64,000 bases of DNA from the NCBI GenBank assembly GCA_020465985.1, contig JAANYP010004357.1:124001-188000 (forward strand). Reading direction: 5' to 3'. This document shows, in pieces, positions 24,066-36,227 of this stretch. The translations under genes and the position numbers were made by a program. Position 1 is the first letter of the stretch. Every line of letters begins with the position of its first letter. The DNA comes from Centrapalus pauciflorus (Eukaryota > Streptophyta > Magnoliopsida > Asterales > Asteraceae). The notes beneath the pieces are model-generated. The model had not been told where the DNA came from. It was given only the letters and a program-made list of their open reading frames with translations, and did no database searches.

Positions 24066-24077
24066 AAAGGGGGAGAA
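24066..24077 (+). other. Polypurine tract of element C
   Basis: AAAGGGGGAGAA directly precedes the TG of the 3' LTR at 24078 and would prime plus-strand DNA synthesis. Confidence 0.9.
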
Positions 24078-24358
24078 TGTTAGGTTGTTTTTTAATTGAT
24101 GGAAACAAAGTCTAGGGGTTATTTTGTATTTCTTCTATAGTTGTGAAGTAGGTATATAAATACTATGTTTGACTTTCAATCAAATAGATCTCTGACATTT
24201 TCACTTTTGTACGGAAGAAAGCAGTTACTGAATTGGAATTATTCTCTCATCATTGTAATCGACATTCTCTAATATTGAATCATTCGGTTAGTAGTTTTGA
24301 TTTTGAATTGATATTATTCTTAATTTGTTATTTGATTGATATGAAACTGGAATTCACA
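24078..24358 (+). repeat. 3' LTR of element C (281 bp)
   Basis: Begins TGTTAGGTTG after the polypurine tract and ends about AATTCACA where B LTR sequence resumes (CTTTTCTTATATC). A TATA box TATATAAA lies at 24153-24160. Short relative to the 1.1-kb B LTR but similar in size to family D (about 350 bp). The end is placed at the last CA before the B match. Confidence 0.8.
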
Positions 24359-24988
24359 CTTTTCTTATATCAAAATGGCATTAGTGAAAGGAGAAAGATG
24401 CAAAGTTGACATTCCTCTTTTGGTTATAGCCTTATGCAATAGTGACAAAAAGAAAAAGACAAAGATTCTGCCATATGAAGACAAACATGCTTTATCATAA
24501 TGTGCAGGAAAGGTTTCTTGTCTTTTTGGAAAGACTTTCCACTATTTCATCGTCCAATGAAGAAGCTTCACTGAGATTCTCAGTGAGAGTATAAAATGAA
24601 GCTTCTAAGGATTGTGAGACATCAAAGGGTGTGATATCAGATCGTGCATTACAGTGTGTTTTTCATGCATGCAAGTCTGCTTGAATATAACAGTACGTGT
24701 GTCTAAGCTGTTCATAACCAAGATGTCCATCTGTGTCTTGTAAAATCAGTGAGTACATCTAAGTGAGTGTAGTCATTGTATCTAGTCTGAGTGAGTCTTA
24801 GATTAGTTAAACAACTGTTGTATCTGTTATCTCAGCTTGAACCTTTCCGCAGTTCAGGCTTGTTTGTAATTAACACTCGTTGATAATATACAAAAACATT
24901 GAGAAAGAGTGTTGAGTTTTAAATAGTTGTATTCACCCACCCTCTACAGCTTAGAACAATACACTAGGGAAACCTTTTGGGACCTACA
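24359..24988 (+). repeat. B 5' LTR, second part
   Basis: Matches 36700-37341 of the B 3' LTR to the terminal GGGACCTACA. The primer site follows two bases later. The 3' copy differs by a 14-15 base poly-C run near 37286 where this copy has CACCCACCC. Confidence 0.9.
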
Positions 24989-24990
24989 GC

Positions 24991-25002
24991 TGGTATCAGA
25001 GC
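24991..25002 (+). other. Primer binding site of element B (initiator tRNA-Met)
   Basis: TGGTATCAGAGC two bases after the LTR end, complementary to the 3' end of initiator tRNA-Met. Confidence 0.95.
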
Positions 25003-25050
25003 AGATAGAGTGTGTGTCAACTCTAGATCTCTCATTCTCCCTACTTTCCC

Positions 25051-27808
25051 ATGGACAACAGTGCTGTAAGTTCCTCTTCTTACTATGACAATGGGTCAAT
25101 GGCCAAACCCCCGAAACTCAATCATCAGAACTTCTCTGGTTGGAAGTGCATAATGAATCTCTATTTAGAGAATCTGGACGTACAACTGCCAGAGATAGTA
25201 GTGGAAGGTCCCTATATGCCAACTTCTGATACTACTATCACTCCTGCTGTTGAAGGAGCTGCCCCTGAAATCAGAACCTTTGAGAAGGCCAAAGCTCAAT
25301 GGTCTGATGAAGACAAAAGACTGGTTGCTCTGGATGCTAAAGCCAGGAATAACCTGGTCATTTCTCTTCCTGATGATGTGTTCAAACAGGTTGGGAAGAT
25401 GAAGACTTCAAAGGAGATGTGGGATACTTTGTGTACCCTCTATGATGGTCCCACAATCACACTGGATAACAGGATCAATAATCTTGTTAGACAGTATGAA
25501 CTCTTCTTTGCAAAACCAAAGGAGTCTCTCACAGAAACCTACACAAGGTTTACTGCTCTTATTAATGATCTCAAAGCTGTTGGGATCACAAAGGACAGTC
25601 TGACTCTGGTGAACAAGTTCTTGGACATCTTGCCTGAAGAGTGGAACTACTTTTCTACCATCTTGAGAAACTCAGGCACCATCAAAGGTATGGATCTTGT
25701 AAACTTATATGGATCATTACTGAATGATGAGCAGTCAAGGCAACAGAAAAGAAATGCCTTTGAAATGTCTAAGAGAGGTGCTGCCTTAGTGGCCAGCGTG
25801 AGACAACCTGTTAGTCAGGTATGTGATGTGTTCACACAACCTGATCAACAGGCTGATGATGAGAAGGAGGAAATGTCTGATGAGGAAGACAGTGCAGATC
25901 TTGCTGAACTTGATGATGAGCAAATGAATGCAATGCTTGTCAAAAGGTTCAATAAGAAAAGGTTTGGTAGAAAAATGCTGAAGGGAAACTCAAATGCTGT
26001 AAAAAAGAAGGCATTTGATAAATCTAAGACTGAGTGCTTCAAATGTGTCAAGACTGGCCATATAGCTGCTGACTGTGTGTCAAAAGTTGTTGGTCAGTCA
26101 TCTAAACCATTCAAGACAAACATGAACGATGGCTACAAGGTTAAGTACCTTATGGCCATGGCTAAGCTGAAAAAGTTGGAAAACTCAGTGGCTTCCAATA
26201 AGCAAAAGGGGCTCATGGCTGAGACATGTGATTGGGAGGAGTCTGATTCATCCTCAGATGCAGAAGACAACAACTGTCTGATGGCCAACACTGACATCCC
26301 ATCAAACAGCAACTTCAAACAGGACTTGGCTGAAGCTGAAGCCTTCAGCAGCTTAGAGAACTGGAACCCCACAATGATGTACAAGGTACAAAACTTTATG
26401 GCTTACAGTTCTGATGAAAAAATAAAAATGTTTGAATACATGCTTGTTGATTTAAAAGCTGCTGTTGAAAAGCACAATGTTATACTATCTGAAATCTCTA
26501 AGCTTAAAAATGATCTTGACATAAAATCTAGTAAACTGGACAGTTTCCATAAGTTGGAAATTGATCTTGATGAATTAAAACACATCAACTTCATTTAACT
26601 AGAAGAAAAGAGAGAGACAGATGTAAAACATGCAAAGCTTCAAAAGATAGTTGACTCTTGGTGCCAATCTGCACAAAAAGTCAGCCATTGCATCAGTTAG
26701 CAGATCCCTGCACAAATCCGAGCCTATCTTGGAGGGGATCTTGACAAAGCAGCTTCTATTGTTGAGATAAATAATCTGAAAGATGACTTATCCACTCTTG
26801 GTGAGCTTCCAAGCGCTTTCATTCAAAAAGTAAATGGTAAGCTGGTCTTAACAAACAGGTTTGTCAGGCCTCAAAATACTGACAGCTTGTATGAAAAAGC
26901 CCCAAATGCTGATGATGGAATGTGTTCTCCATCAAATCAGCCTGCTAAGTGCTCTGCTGATTCACACAAGCAGAAGAAAGGAAAACATGCTCAAACTGCT
27001 GCTGTGGACACTAAAGTTGTTGACAAAACAGGCTCTGGGTCCAAAGCTGAATGTAAGAGACCTGTTAATCCTTTTGATGCTAAACATTTTAAGAAGAAGT
27101 TTTCAAAAGGTAAGCAGCCTGCATTCAACAGGGGTAAGTCTCATGTTGAAAGCAAATCTGCTGTGGTTTCAAATAAGTTTTTAAATCATAGTGGAAAATT
27201 GGTTATAAATGAAGGTAAGTCTTTCAGAACCAAAAGCAGTTATCATGTTGATAGACAACATCAATCACATCTCAGTAAGGGCAAAGGCATAGCCATTGCT
27301 CAACCTGAGAAACCTGGGAATAAGTTTCCCAAACCTGTGGAAGGTCAAAAACCAATCAAGCTTCATGTATTTGACATCTGTCCTCCCAAAAAGAGTAAAG
27401 AAGAAACAAGCAAAGCTGTTGCTATTGTGCCTTCCACCCAAACTGTTGATTCATCTAAGAATAGTAATAAGTTTGCTAAACATGCTGACAGAATCAACAA
27501 AAACAATTCAGAATATGTTTCTGGAAGTTCTTCTTCCAAAAAGGCTTAAAAGAGAAAATGCTATAAATGTGGGAAGAAGGCACACATGGCCAAAGCCTGT
27601 ACTGAAACTGAGGACATGAGGCTTGTTGACTCTGCTAGTTCCATCATTGCTAAAACAAGCAGTGTTGGAAGTAACATAGTCAATGAGAATGGTACCCAAA
27701 CTGATACCATTCAAATTGGAAATGTTAGTGTGGATATCACTAGTCCATCAACAAACGTTGATGAAGTAGGAGAACTCATCCCTATGATGTGTTCCCCTAA
27801 AAGTAACT
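25051..27808 (+). pseudogene. Element B gag, in one frame with in-frame stops
   Basis: ATG 25051 starts MDNSAVSSSSYYDNGS, then KPPKLNHQNFSGWK (DUF4219 start), UBN2-type gag (KARNNLVISLPDDVF, WDTLCTLYDG, TYTRFTALINDLK, LPEEWNYF), a zinc knuckle CFKCVKTGHIAADC near 26037-26078, a long Lys/Ser-rich basic linker, and a second knuckle CYKCGKKAHMAKAC near 27560-27600. The same frame runs throughout but is cut by stops at 26596, 26698, 27547 and 27806. The first 515 codons are open. Two separated zinc knuckles and the long linker fit SIRE-like elements. Confidence 0.9.
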
Positions 27809-27848
27809 AATATTTTCCAATGACACTCTGCAGGACAAACAACCATCC

Positions 27849-30800
27849 CAGGTTTGGTACTTGGACAGTGGCTGCTCAGGACATATGACAGGTTGCAAGG
27901 ACCTGCTGAGTGATCTCAAGCCTAAAAAAGGGCCAAAAGTCACCTTTGGTGACAATGTACAGGGATCCACAAAAAGATATGGAACTCTCCAAGCTGGTGC
28001 TGCAGTGTTCAAAAGGGTAGCCTATGTGGTTGCTGGTTGGCCTGAAACATAATCTTGTTAGCATAAGCCAACTGTGTGATGCTGGCTACAAGGTTAACTT
28101 TGATGAGCACCTGGGTTACATATTGGATCCCCAAGGCAAAGTTGTGTTGCGTGCTCAACGAAAGAAGGGTGTATATGTTGTGAACATGAAATCTGCTGAT
28201 CCCACAACTGAAACCTGCTTTCTCACAATAACCAATGCAGACTTGAACTGGCTATGGCACAAAAGACTGTCACACCTGAACTTCAAGAATATCAACAAAC
28301 TCTGTAAGAGAGAGTTGGTAACAGGTTTGCCATCTATAACCTTTGTTAAGGATGAACTCTACACAGATTGTGAAAAAGGCAAGCAGAGAAAATCATCTTT
28401 CAAATCTAAGCACAATTTCTCTATTGATACTCCTCTCTTCTTAATCCACATGGACTTGTTTAGACAAGTCAATGTCCCAAGTCTAGGAGGAAGAAGATAC
28501 ACTCTAGTAATGGTTGATGAGTTCTCCAGGTTTACACGGGTGATCTTTTTGAAGAGCAAAGGAGAGGATGCTAGAGAAATCATTGGGTTTATCAAAAAGA
28601 TGGAAATGCTGAACTCTGCTTAAGTCAAGCAGCTTAGAAGTGATCATGGTACTAAGTTCAGAAACAGTACTCTTGAGGACTTCTGTGAAGAAAGAGGGAT
28701 CTCACAGAACTTTTCAGGAGTAAGAACTCCACAACAAAATGGAGTTGTTAAAAGGAGAAACAGAACTCACATTGAAGCTGCTAGAACCATGCTGTGTGCA
28801 TCTGGTTTACCCTCATCATTCTGGGTTGAAGCTGTCAACACTGCTTGCTTCACCATAGATACTTAGTGGTGAAAAGGTTCAACAAGACTTCCTATGAGCT
28901 GCTCAAAGGGAGAAGGCCAAACATTAGCTACTTCCATGTGTTTGGATGTCCCTGCTTCGTTCTAAATCAAAGGGACCATCTGGCAAAGTTTGAACCCAAA
29001 GCTGATGAAGGTGTGTTTGTTGGATATTCCGCTATCTCCAAAGCCTACAGAGTATACAACAACAAGAGAAAGGTGATAGATGAATTTATCAATGTCACCT
29101 TTGAAGAGTCTAGCAGTGCCTCTATCAAAGCTGATCCTGAATTAGTCTCAGGAGAATTCAGTTTAGATGATCTTATGCACTCCAATAGTGAAGAAAAGGA
29201 CTCAAAAGCTTCCACTACGTCCAGAGTGGAACCTGTTAATCATGATGGTCATGATGATGATTATGTTGATACACCATGTGTGAACAAGTGTACTGACATA
29301 ATTACAACCTCATGTCCTGAACCAATCAATGCTGATTTTCCTGGATCCTCTGCTGATATGTTCAACAATGGAGAGTCATGCTCAACGAGTGAACAGGCTC
29401 AAGATATCAGTGTGTCTGAAAATCTTGAGAGCTGTTCAACAGGACCTGTAGAAGATGCAAACAACTCAGGAGAATCCTCATTGAAGCATGATCCTAAGTG
29501 CATCAGGTGTCACCCAAATGATCATATAATTGGTGACATCAACAAAGGGGTGCAAACAAGATGGGACAGCTTAGGAAACTTTTGTATGTTCTCTAGCTTT
29601 GTGTCCCTAATGGAGCCAAAGAAAGTGGATGAAGCACTTAAAGATGCCAATTGGATCACTGCCATGCAAGAAGGACTCAATCAGTTTGAGAGAAACAAAG
29701 TATGGAAACTGGTCCCTGCTCCTAAAGGAAAAACTATAATTGGCACCAAATGCGTTTTCAGGAACAAGATGGATGAGCAAGGTCACGTCATTAGAAGTAA
29801 GGCAAGACTAGTTTCTCAAGGGTACAGACAGGAGGAAGGCATCGACTATGATGAAACATTTGCTCCGGTGGCCAGGTTAAAGGCAATTCGTTTGTTTTTA
29901 GCCTACGTTGCTCATAAGAGCATGAAGGTATTTCAAATGGATGTGAAGAGTGCATTTTTGAATGGTAAGCTGCAAGAAGAAGTCTATGTCAAGCAGCCTC
30001 CAGGTTTTGAAAATGAACATCATCCAGGTTTTGTCTATAAGTTGGACAAAGCTCTCTATGGTCTAAAACAAGTCCCTAGAGCCTGGTATGACACTCTTAC
30101 TGATTTCCTTATGAGCAATGGTTATTCCAGAGGTAAAGTGGATACCACACTGTTCATAAAGAAGGTGAAGTCTAATATTATGTTTGTTCAAATTTATGTG
30201 GATGACATAATATTTGGTTCTACTAATGAGCAGTTATGCAAGAATTTTTCACTACTCATGAAATCTAAGTATGAAATGAGTATGATGGGAGAACTAACTT
30301 TCTTTCTAGGATTACAGGTTAAACAAACCTCAAATGGAATTTTTATAAATCAAAGAAAGTATACTTTAGATCTTTTGAAAAAGTTTAAATTTGATCAAAG
30401 TTCTCCTATCAAAACCACAATGGCAACCAATGTAAAGTTGGATGCTGATGCCAGTGGCAAAGCTGTTTCAGTAACAGCTTACAGAGGCATGATTGGGAGC
30501 TTGCTATATTTAACTGCTAGTAGACCTAATATTATGTTTGCTACCTGTTTATGTGCTAGGTTTCAAGCTGATCCTAAAGAATCACATCTAGCTGCTGTAA
30601 AAAGAATCTTCAGATACCTTAAGGGTACACCAGGTTTGGGTATTTGGTATCCCAAAGACTCAAGCCTTGAACTAACAGGATATTCAGATTCTGATTTTGC
30701 AGGCTGTAGGCTAGACAGAAAAAGCACAACAGGTGGATGTCAATTCCTTGGTGGTAAGTTGATAAGTTGGTGCAGTAAGAAGCAGAATTCAGTTTCCACT

Positions 30801-31038
30801 TCTACTGCTGAAGTTGAGTATATTGCTGCTGGAAGCTGCTATGGGTAGATTCTGTGGATGCAGCATCAGCTTGAAGACTATGGACTTGTATATAGGAAAA
30901 CCCCTATTCTGTGTGACAATACAAGTGCCATAGCTATCTCCAACAATCCAGTATTTCATTCCAGAACAAAGCATATAGAGGTCAAACATCACTTCATAAG
31001 GGATCACATCCAGAAAGGTAATGTTAAACAAAAGTGAC
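27849..31038 (+). pseudogene. Element B pol: protease, integrase, RT, truncated RNase H
   Basis: Protease WYLDSGCSGHMTGCKDLL (from 27855), then a frameshift near 28025. GAG-pre-integrase (WLWHKRLSHLNFKNI) and integrase follow, with a stop at 28621. The integrase motif normally reading GVVERRNRT has Lys instead of the catalytic Glu (near 28741-28765), and NGTEF reads HGTKF. After another frameshift near 28860 the frame 28845-30848 encodes the integrase C-terminus, RT ([21 protein letters not shown] near 30196) and RNase H ([20 protein letters not shown]), ending at a TAG at 30846. The C-terminal RNase H tail stops after RDHIQKGNV, near 31020, so the end is missing. Clearly inactive. Confidence 0.95.
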
Positions 31039-31724
31039 TAAGTGTCCTAAATGTTCTAAGATTTTATATGTCTCACACTGCTCAAGTTTCTCAAAACAGC
31101 TAAGACGGAACAGGCTATGCATGTTCTACACTTAGCCAAATTCTGAAAACTTGAACAGCTTGAGCGTATAACAAGTTTGATAATATCTATTCTCACCTCA
31201 AACCTGGTCTGTTGATCAAATCTCCAACCTGCTCACTCTCTCAATCTGTCACACAAGACATTGTATTGTAACCTGATCAGCTATTGAACACAAACTGTTC
31301 TTACATAGCTGAACAGGTTGACTGAATAGCTTGAAGAGTGAACTGCTTGTGATGACCCTGCTCATCACAGGTTTGACCAACAGCTTAGACCATCAGTTTG
31401 TAATTACCTTTCTTCACAATTAAGTTACATAATTTTTGTTTTTATTTAACATAATTATTGCGGATAATGTGTGTTTACGTGTGTTAGTGATTAAAAAGGG
31501 CTCAAGTGGTCTGATAACCGTTCTGACATGGACAACCGTTCCGTTTTCCTTTAACGAACATTTCAAATCAACCGCCCAAACTTTTCTCTCTCATACCCAC
31601 TCACATTCAAACCCTATAAATACCCCCTACTGTTCATCTTCGTCTTCCTCACTACTTCCATAACTTCCAAAGAACCTTAAAAGTCGACTAAGTGTCCTGT
31701 GCTACTACTTTCACTATTTCCCAA
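31039..31724 (+). promoter_or_regulatory. Element B pol-to-accessory spacer with predicted internal promoter
   Basis: The first 350 bases hold many GAACAG, CTGTTC, AGCTTGA and CAGCTTAG motifs like those in the B LTR. Downstream is a TATA box, TATAAATA at 31615-31622, preceded by a CT-rich run and followed by a pyrimidine-rich leader up to ATG 31725 (about 105 bases after the TATA box). This is the spacing of a normal plant promoter. No intron is obvious here, unlike C. Confidence 0.55.
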
Positions 31725-34700
31725 ATGGCTCACCGAAACATCCCCTTCTTTTCAGTTTTTGTTGGTAACGAAGAGCAAAAACACTCGTCTGTTACCACAA
31801 TGCTGACTTTGAAACCTACCAACTACCTTGCAAACCTACCCATCCCAAAGAATTATATGGGAAAAGGATATGACGACATGGTGGAGTTTCTGAAGGTTCA
31901 CCCCTTGAACTACGCAATGACTGCATCTACTGGTGTCCTGTACCAGGAGATGGTTTATGAATTTTGGTACACCTACTCTTATGATCCTTCTACCAAAATC
32001 ATCAGGGGAACAATACTCAATGGGACTCTGACCATTGAGATCACTACTTGTCTGATCAGGGAAGCTCTTCATCTCCCTGTGGCTGAAACCTATGATCAGC
32101 CATAGCCTGAAGATGAACAGATGAGAAATCTGCTACACTTCTGTGGTGTAGCAGAACCCAAAGTTGGAGCTACTCTGTTTAGGAAGGATTTGTCTCCAAC
32201 CTACAGTTTCCTATTTGCCTCAGTGGTCATGAGCTTCAGCAGTAAAGTTGGCTCATTCGACCAACTCAGCCATGATGGGATTCCAATAGTCCTACAGCTT
32301 GTGCATGGGACTACAATTCAACATGGCAAGATGGATTTTCATGAACCTGAGAAACCTGGTGCAGCAGGAAACACGTCCAGCTGCTGTTCGATATCCCAGG
32401 TTTTTAAGTCTTATTTTCAAGCATATTTGTGGTGAACAACTCTATAACTCTCAGCCTCTACGTCGTACTGCTGCATTCCCTGTGATAGGGAATAGAGTTT
32501 TCTATACTCCTGTTCTCCCAAATGAACCTCCGCTGTCCACACCAATGAGGAGGTTGCTAGGATTGGTGGAAGGACATTCTGCTGTGAGAGTGGATCCAGA
32601 GACTGCTCCCAAGGGAAAATCCAAATCCAGGGTTAAATTTGTTAAAAGGACCCTGGAAACGACTAAAGCTGAGCCTGTCAGCAAGAAGGCTAAAACAGCC
32701 AAGTCAAGGTTTGCCTCATAAGCCTCTGTGGCTGATGGGGAGCAGACTTCTCACCCTGGTTCATTTGTTGAACCTGAAGCCTCTGTGGCGCCTGAGAGTA
32801 TGGAACAGGCCAACCCAACTGTTTCTGACCCAGTCTCAAAACCAGTCCAAATAGAACCCCTCATCTCCTCTCCACAACATCCATCATCCACCTCCTCTCT
32901 CAAATGATACCAACGCAAATCCATTGCCAAAAAGAAACCAACAGCCAAAACAGCCCAAACCAGCCCCTCTGTTCGCTCTCTACAGGGTTCAGTCGAAAAA
33001 GAAGCACACCCTGCTGCCTCTCCTATTTTGGGAGAAGGTTCAGCACATTTGGAGCAGGCTTCACTCCAACAAGAGTCTACCCACAGTCAGCCTAGACCCT
33101 CTGGTTCCTCTCAACAGGAACCAGTTGTACAAAAGGAGTCTAACACATCAACTATTCCAGCCTCCTAACAGGCTAAGAATATTGAAAGACAGGAGTTCAC
33201 TCCACTCCATACTGAGTCCACACAGTCTCCTCCTCATACTTCTTCACAGCCTGAGTCTGCACGAGGTGCCCAACCTGCTGGATTAGACCATCCAGTGGAT
33301 CAGCCTCCAACTTCTACTCCTCATGATACAGCTGTTCCACAACAAACAGTTGCTGAAGGACCAACAACCCATGCCAATGAACCTCAGGGAACATACCATC
33401 CCTCTGGTGAGGCTGCTCCTCATATGCAAACTCCATCAGCAGGTTTCACCACTGCTGATGTTGAAATGCACATTCCATCTCCCAATGATGAGGTACCTTT
33501 AAACCAAGGTGCTGCAGAGGGAACAACCCCTGGCCTTCATGAAGGTGCTACAACACAAGAAACATCTGAAAGGCTCCCAACCTCCACCCCTTCTCTTGAT
33601 GAAGCAGCTACAGCCACTGCTGAAGGACCGATCGACCCCTCCAAGCTGGGCCACATTACTTTTGCCCAGGCTATGGAGCTTCTATCAAGAGTCACCATTC
33701 CCTCTCCATCACATCCCCAAACACCTGCCTCATCATCATCATCTCATTCATCCCCATCTACTCAATCCAAACAGTCTACCCATACTCCTCCTTCCCCCAA
33801 AGATCTTCCTTTAAAATATCAGCTTTCCTTGCTGACCAACAAAGTTGGCTCTTTGGAAAACTCCATGACTGCCCTACCATCCATAATCTCAGATTCTGTG
33901 TCTGCCCAGCTTCAGGGGTTCTTTGATCTTTTCAAGGATTCCTTTCCATCCACTCCCCAAGCTGACCACTCCTCAGAACTGCTTGCACTTACTGCACAGC
34001 TGTAAAATATCTCCACTTGCCTCTCCTCAATTCTCTCACTCCAACAGGACTCTGTGTCCTCCATGACAGCCATATCCCAACAGCTGTCCACTCTCCTCAC
34101 TACTTGCACTACTACCCTTCCTGCCACACTGGCCAGCCTAAACAGTCTAATAGTCTCTCTATCAAATTCTGTGTCAGCAAATCTTGATGATGTGTAGGAC
34201 TCTCTTGAGTTACATCTTGCACAGCTTCAAAGTTTGTTGTTCACAGCTTCTGATAGAGAAATCTTCTTAAGCTGACCTCTATTGCTGATTCACAATCCTC
34301 CTCTCTTCAAACCTGTCTTTCCCTACTAGCAGAGGTGAAGGACAATCACGCTTTCTTAGTGCATAGCCTGGTTGGCCCCAAGCCTGCTGCCAAGCCTGCT
34401 GAATTCGTTTCTTCAGGCAGACCAGTTGTTGAAGGTGCTGTCCCATCTCCTTCAAAGGGGGAGAAGTTGTCTGCCTCAAAGACTAAGTCTAAGGGGGAGA
34501 AACCTCTTCTCCTAAGGAGAAATCAACATCTACTGGTCCCCCAGCAGGTGCATCTGTAACAGGTCCAGGTCAAGTTGAAGGTGCCTCTCATCAAACTGAA
34601 ACTGCTCAGCCTACTCAAGCTGGATCTCCAAACCTTGCACAATCTAAGGGGGAGGAATCCTTTCCTGAGGACAGGCCAAGCGGCAAAAGGAGACATCTAA

Positions 34701-35874
34701 TTCTGGAAGAAGAAGAAGAAGATATTCCTGAAGCTGTTCCCATTAAAACAGCTAAAGGAAAAGAAAAATCAATTGTTGACCCTGATCTCCAGAAAGCAGT
34801 AGATCTGAAGTTTGACAGATCAAGGGCTAAGGAAATGGGTCTTCCCATGGAAAAGTCTTATGAGTTCAGAGATGAACAACTCAAAGCCCTGGAAAAACTA
34901 AGAAAAGAGGAAGCCTCTGCCAAAGCTGCCAGGTCCTTTGCACTCTAAGAGGCAAGCAAAATCAAAATGCCTTCATAGGAGGTGCAAAGGAAACTGCTTG
35001 ACGCTGCTAAGGAGTCAGCAACTGAAAAGGAAGGTGGTAAGGAACAGGGTGCTCAAGTCTCAGTGACCAAATCCAAACAAGCATCCTCTGCAAGGGCCCA
35101 GTTCCACTTTGACAACTTGGCAAGGAAAAAGTTCTTCGATGTTGCTGATAGAAGACTTGCCAAGGAATCTATTGCCAAAGCTGTTCCCATATCAAGAAAA
35201 GGCAAACAGTGGAAATTGAAAATCACCGGAATGGGTGCAACAGGCCCAGAACTGGAAACTTATGACTACACTGATGTTGTACAAATGGGGTACAGGGAAT
35301 GGGTTGAGTTGGCAGTTGCCCTGAAATGGCTAAGACTATCAGGGCATATGTCAAGAAGCTGATGGAGAGTGTGAAAGACCTTGGCCTGATTTCAGAAGAA
35401 CAATCTCAGGGTGTCTCTGTGACTTACCCTAAAATAAAGGCCAAGAGAAATAGAAAGGATTCAGAGCTGGAGGAACTCCTGATCTTAATTGAACAAGGTG
35501 ACTATGCAGTAGAGATCAAAGGAGTTGACTACAGCCTGCCCAAAGGAGTAGAATTTAAAGAAGGCAAGCTGATTGAGGAACCTAAGTTGGGGGCATTTTT
35601 TATAGATCCCCTGACAAAGAAGAACTTTCAGAGAGCATCAGACCTACACAAAGTTGGTCTCAAGCAGCGTGTAGCATTCAGACTTGCATACTCCTTCAGG
35701 CAATCCAGTAAGTGGAGAGCAGCCATCTGGGCTCAGCTCAGAGGCTTCTGTGAAAGAGGGGAGCTTCAACATCCCAATTTTATGTTTCTCAGAGTTGAAA
35801 TTCAAGATATGGAGGAAACAAGGGATGAAATTGAGAAAATGTTTGAAGAAGGTCTGCCACCACCACTGTCATGA
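31725..35874 (+). pseudogene. Element B accessory (env-position) ORF, heavily mutated
   Basis: Starts MAHRNIPFFSVFVGNEE and runs as a decayed frame of roughly 1380 codons. N-terminal blocks FLKVHPLNYAM, YQEMVYEFWYTYSY, SHDGIPIVLQ and RYPRFLSLIFKHI align in order with the C and D accessory ORFs. The middle is Pro/Ser/Thr-rich and repetitive (33295-34000), then a Lys-rich stretch with SKGEK repeats encoded by GGGGGAG tracts (34457-34500, 34648) and a helical C-terminal region (LARKKFFDVADRRLAKESI; VAFRLAYSFRQSSKWRAA). Stops at 32103, 32719, 33166, 34003 and 34196 and frameshifts near 32290, 34270 and 35330 break it. No transmembrane span stands out. Function unknown. Confidence 0.7.
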
Positions 35875-36227
35875 AGTCCACCTACTGACTGAGTAGGTGA
35901 AGAATGGAAGATGTCCATCTGTTATATATGCTTGCCATTATCTGCTCCCAACATCAACAGTCCAAATTGTTGAATTCTCTTGTACATTGGTTGTACTTAT
36001 TTGCATTAGTTGTAGCTCTTTTTTTCACATCAGTTGTAATATACACTAGTACATTAGTTGTACTTTTGTAAAAACATATGTTGTTTATGTAATCAAAATC
36101 AGTATATATAAACTGATGTTTTACTTTACTTTAATGTTGTAATTTTATTTCAGCAAGATGTATTGTAAAATGTATAGTGATTATTGATTAAATCAGCTCA
36201 GACTGATTATTTCAAATAGGGGGAGAT
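35875..36227 (+). other. Element B 3' untranslated spacer and polypurine tract
   Basis: AT-rich with repeated CA(T/G)TAGTTGTA-like motifs (about 35985-36075) and no ORF. It ends in AGGGGGAGAT (36218-36227), the polypurine tract next to the LTR. Confidence 0.75.

Larger units (their letters stand above)
12420..24358 (+). mobile_element. Element C: copia retrotransposon nested in the B 5' LTR, 5' truncated
   Basis: Contains gag, a long coiled linker, pol, a spacer with promoter-like signals, a nearly open accessory ORF, a polypurine tract and a 281-base 3' LTR (24078-24358). The B LTR resumes immediately afterwards. No 5' LTR or primer site exists: B LTR sequence passes into the gag leader within about 50 bases (12420-12467). 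C therefore lost its 5' end, so LTR divergence and a target duplication cannot be measured. The element is clearly younger than B. Confidence 0.85.
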
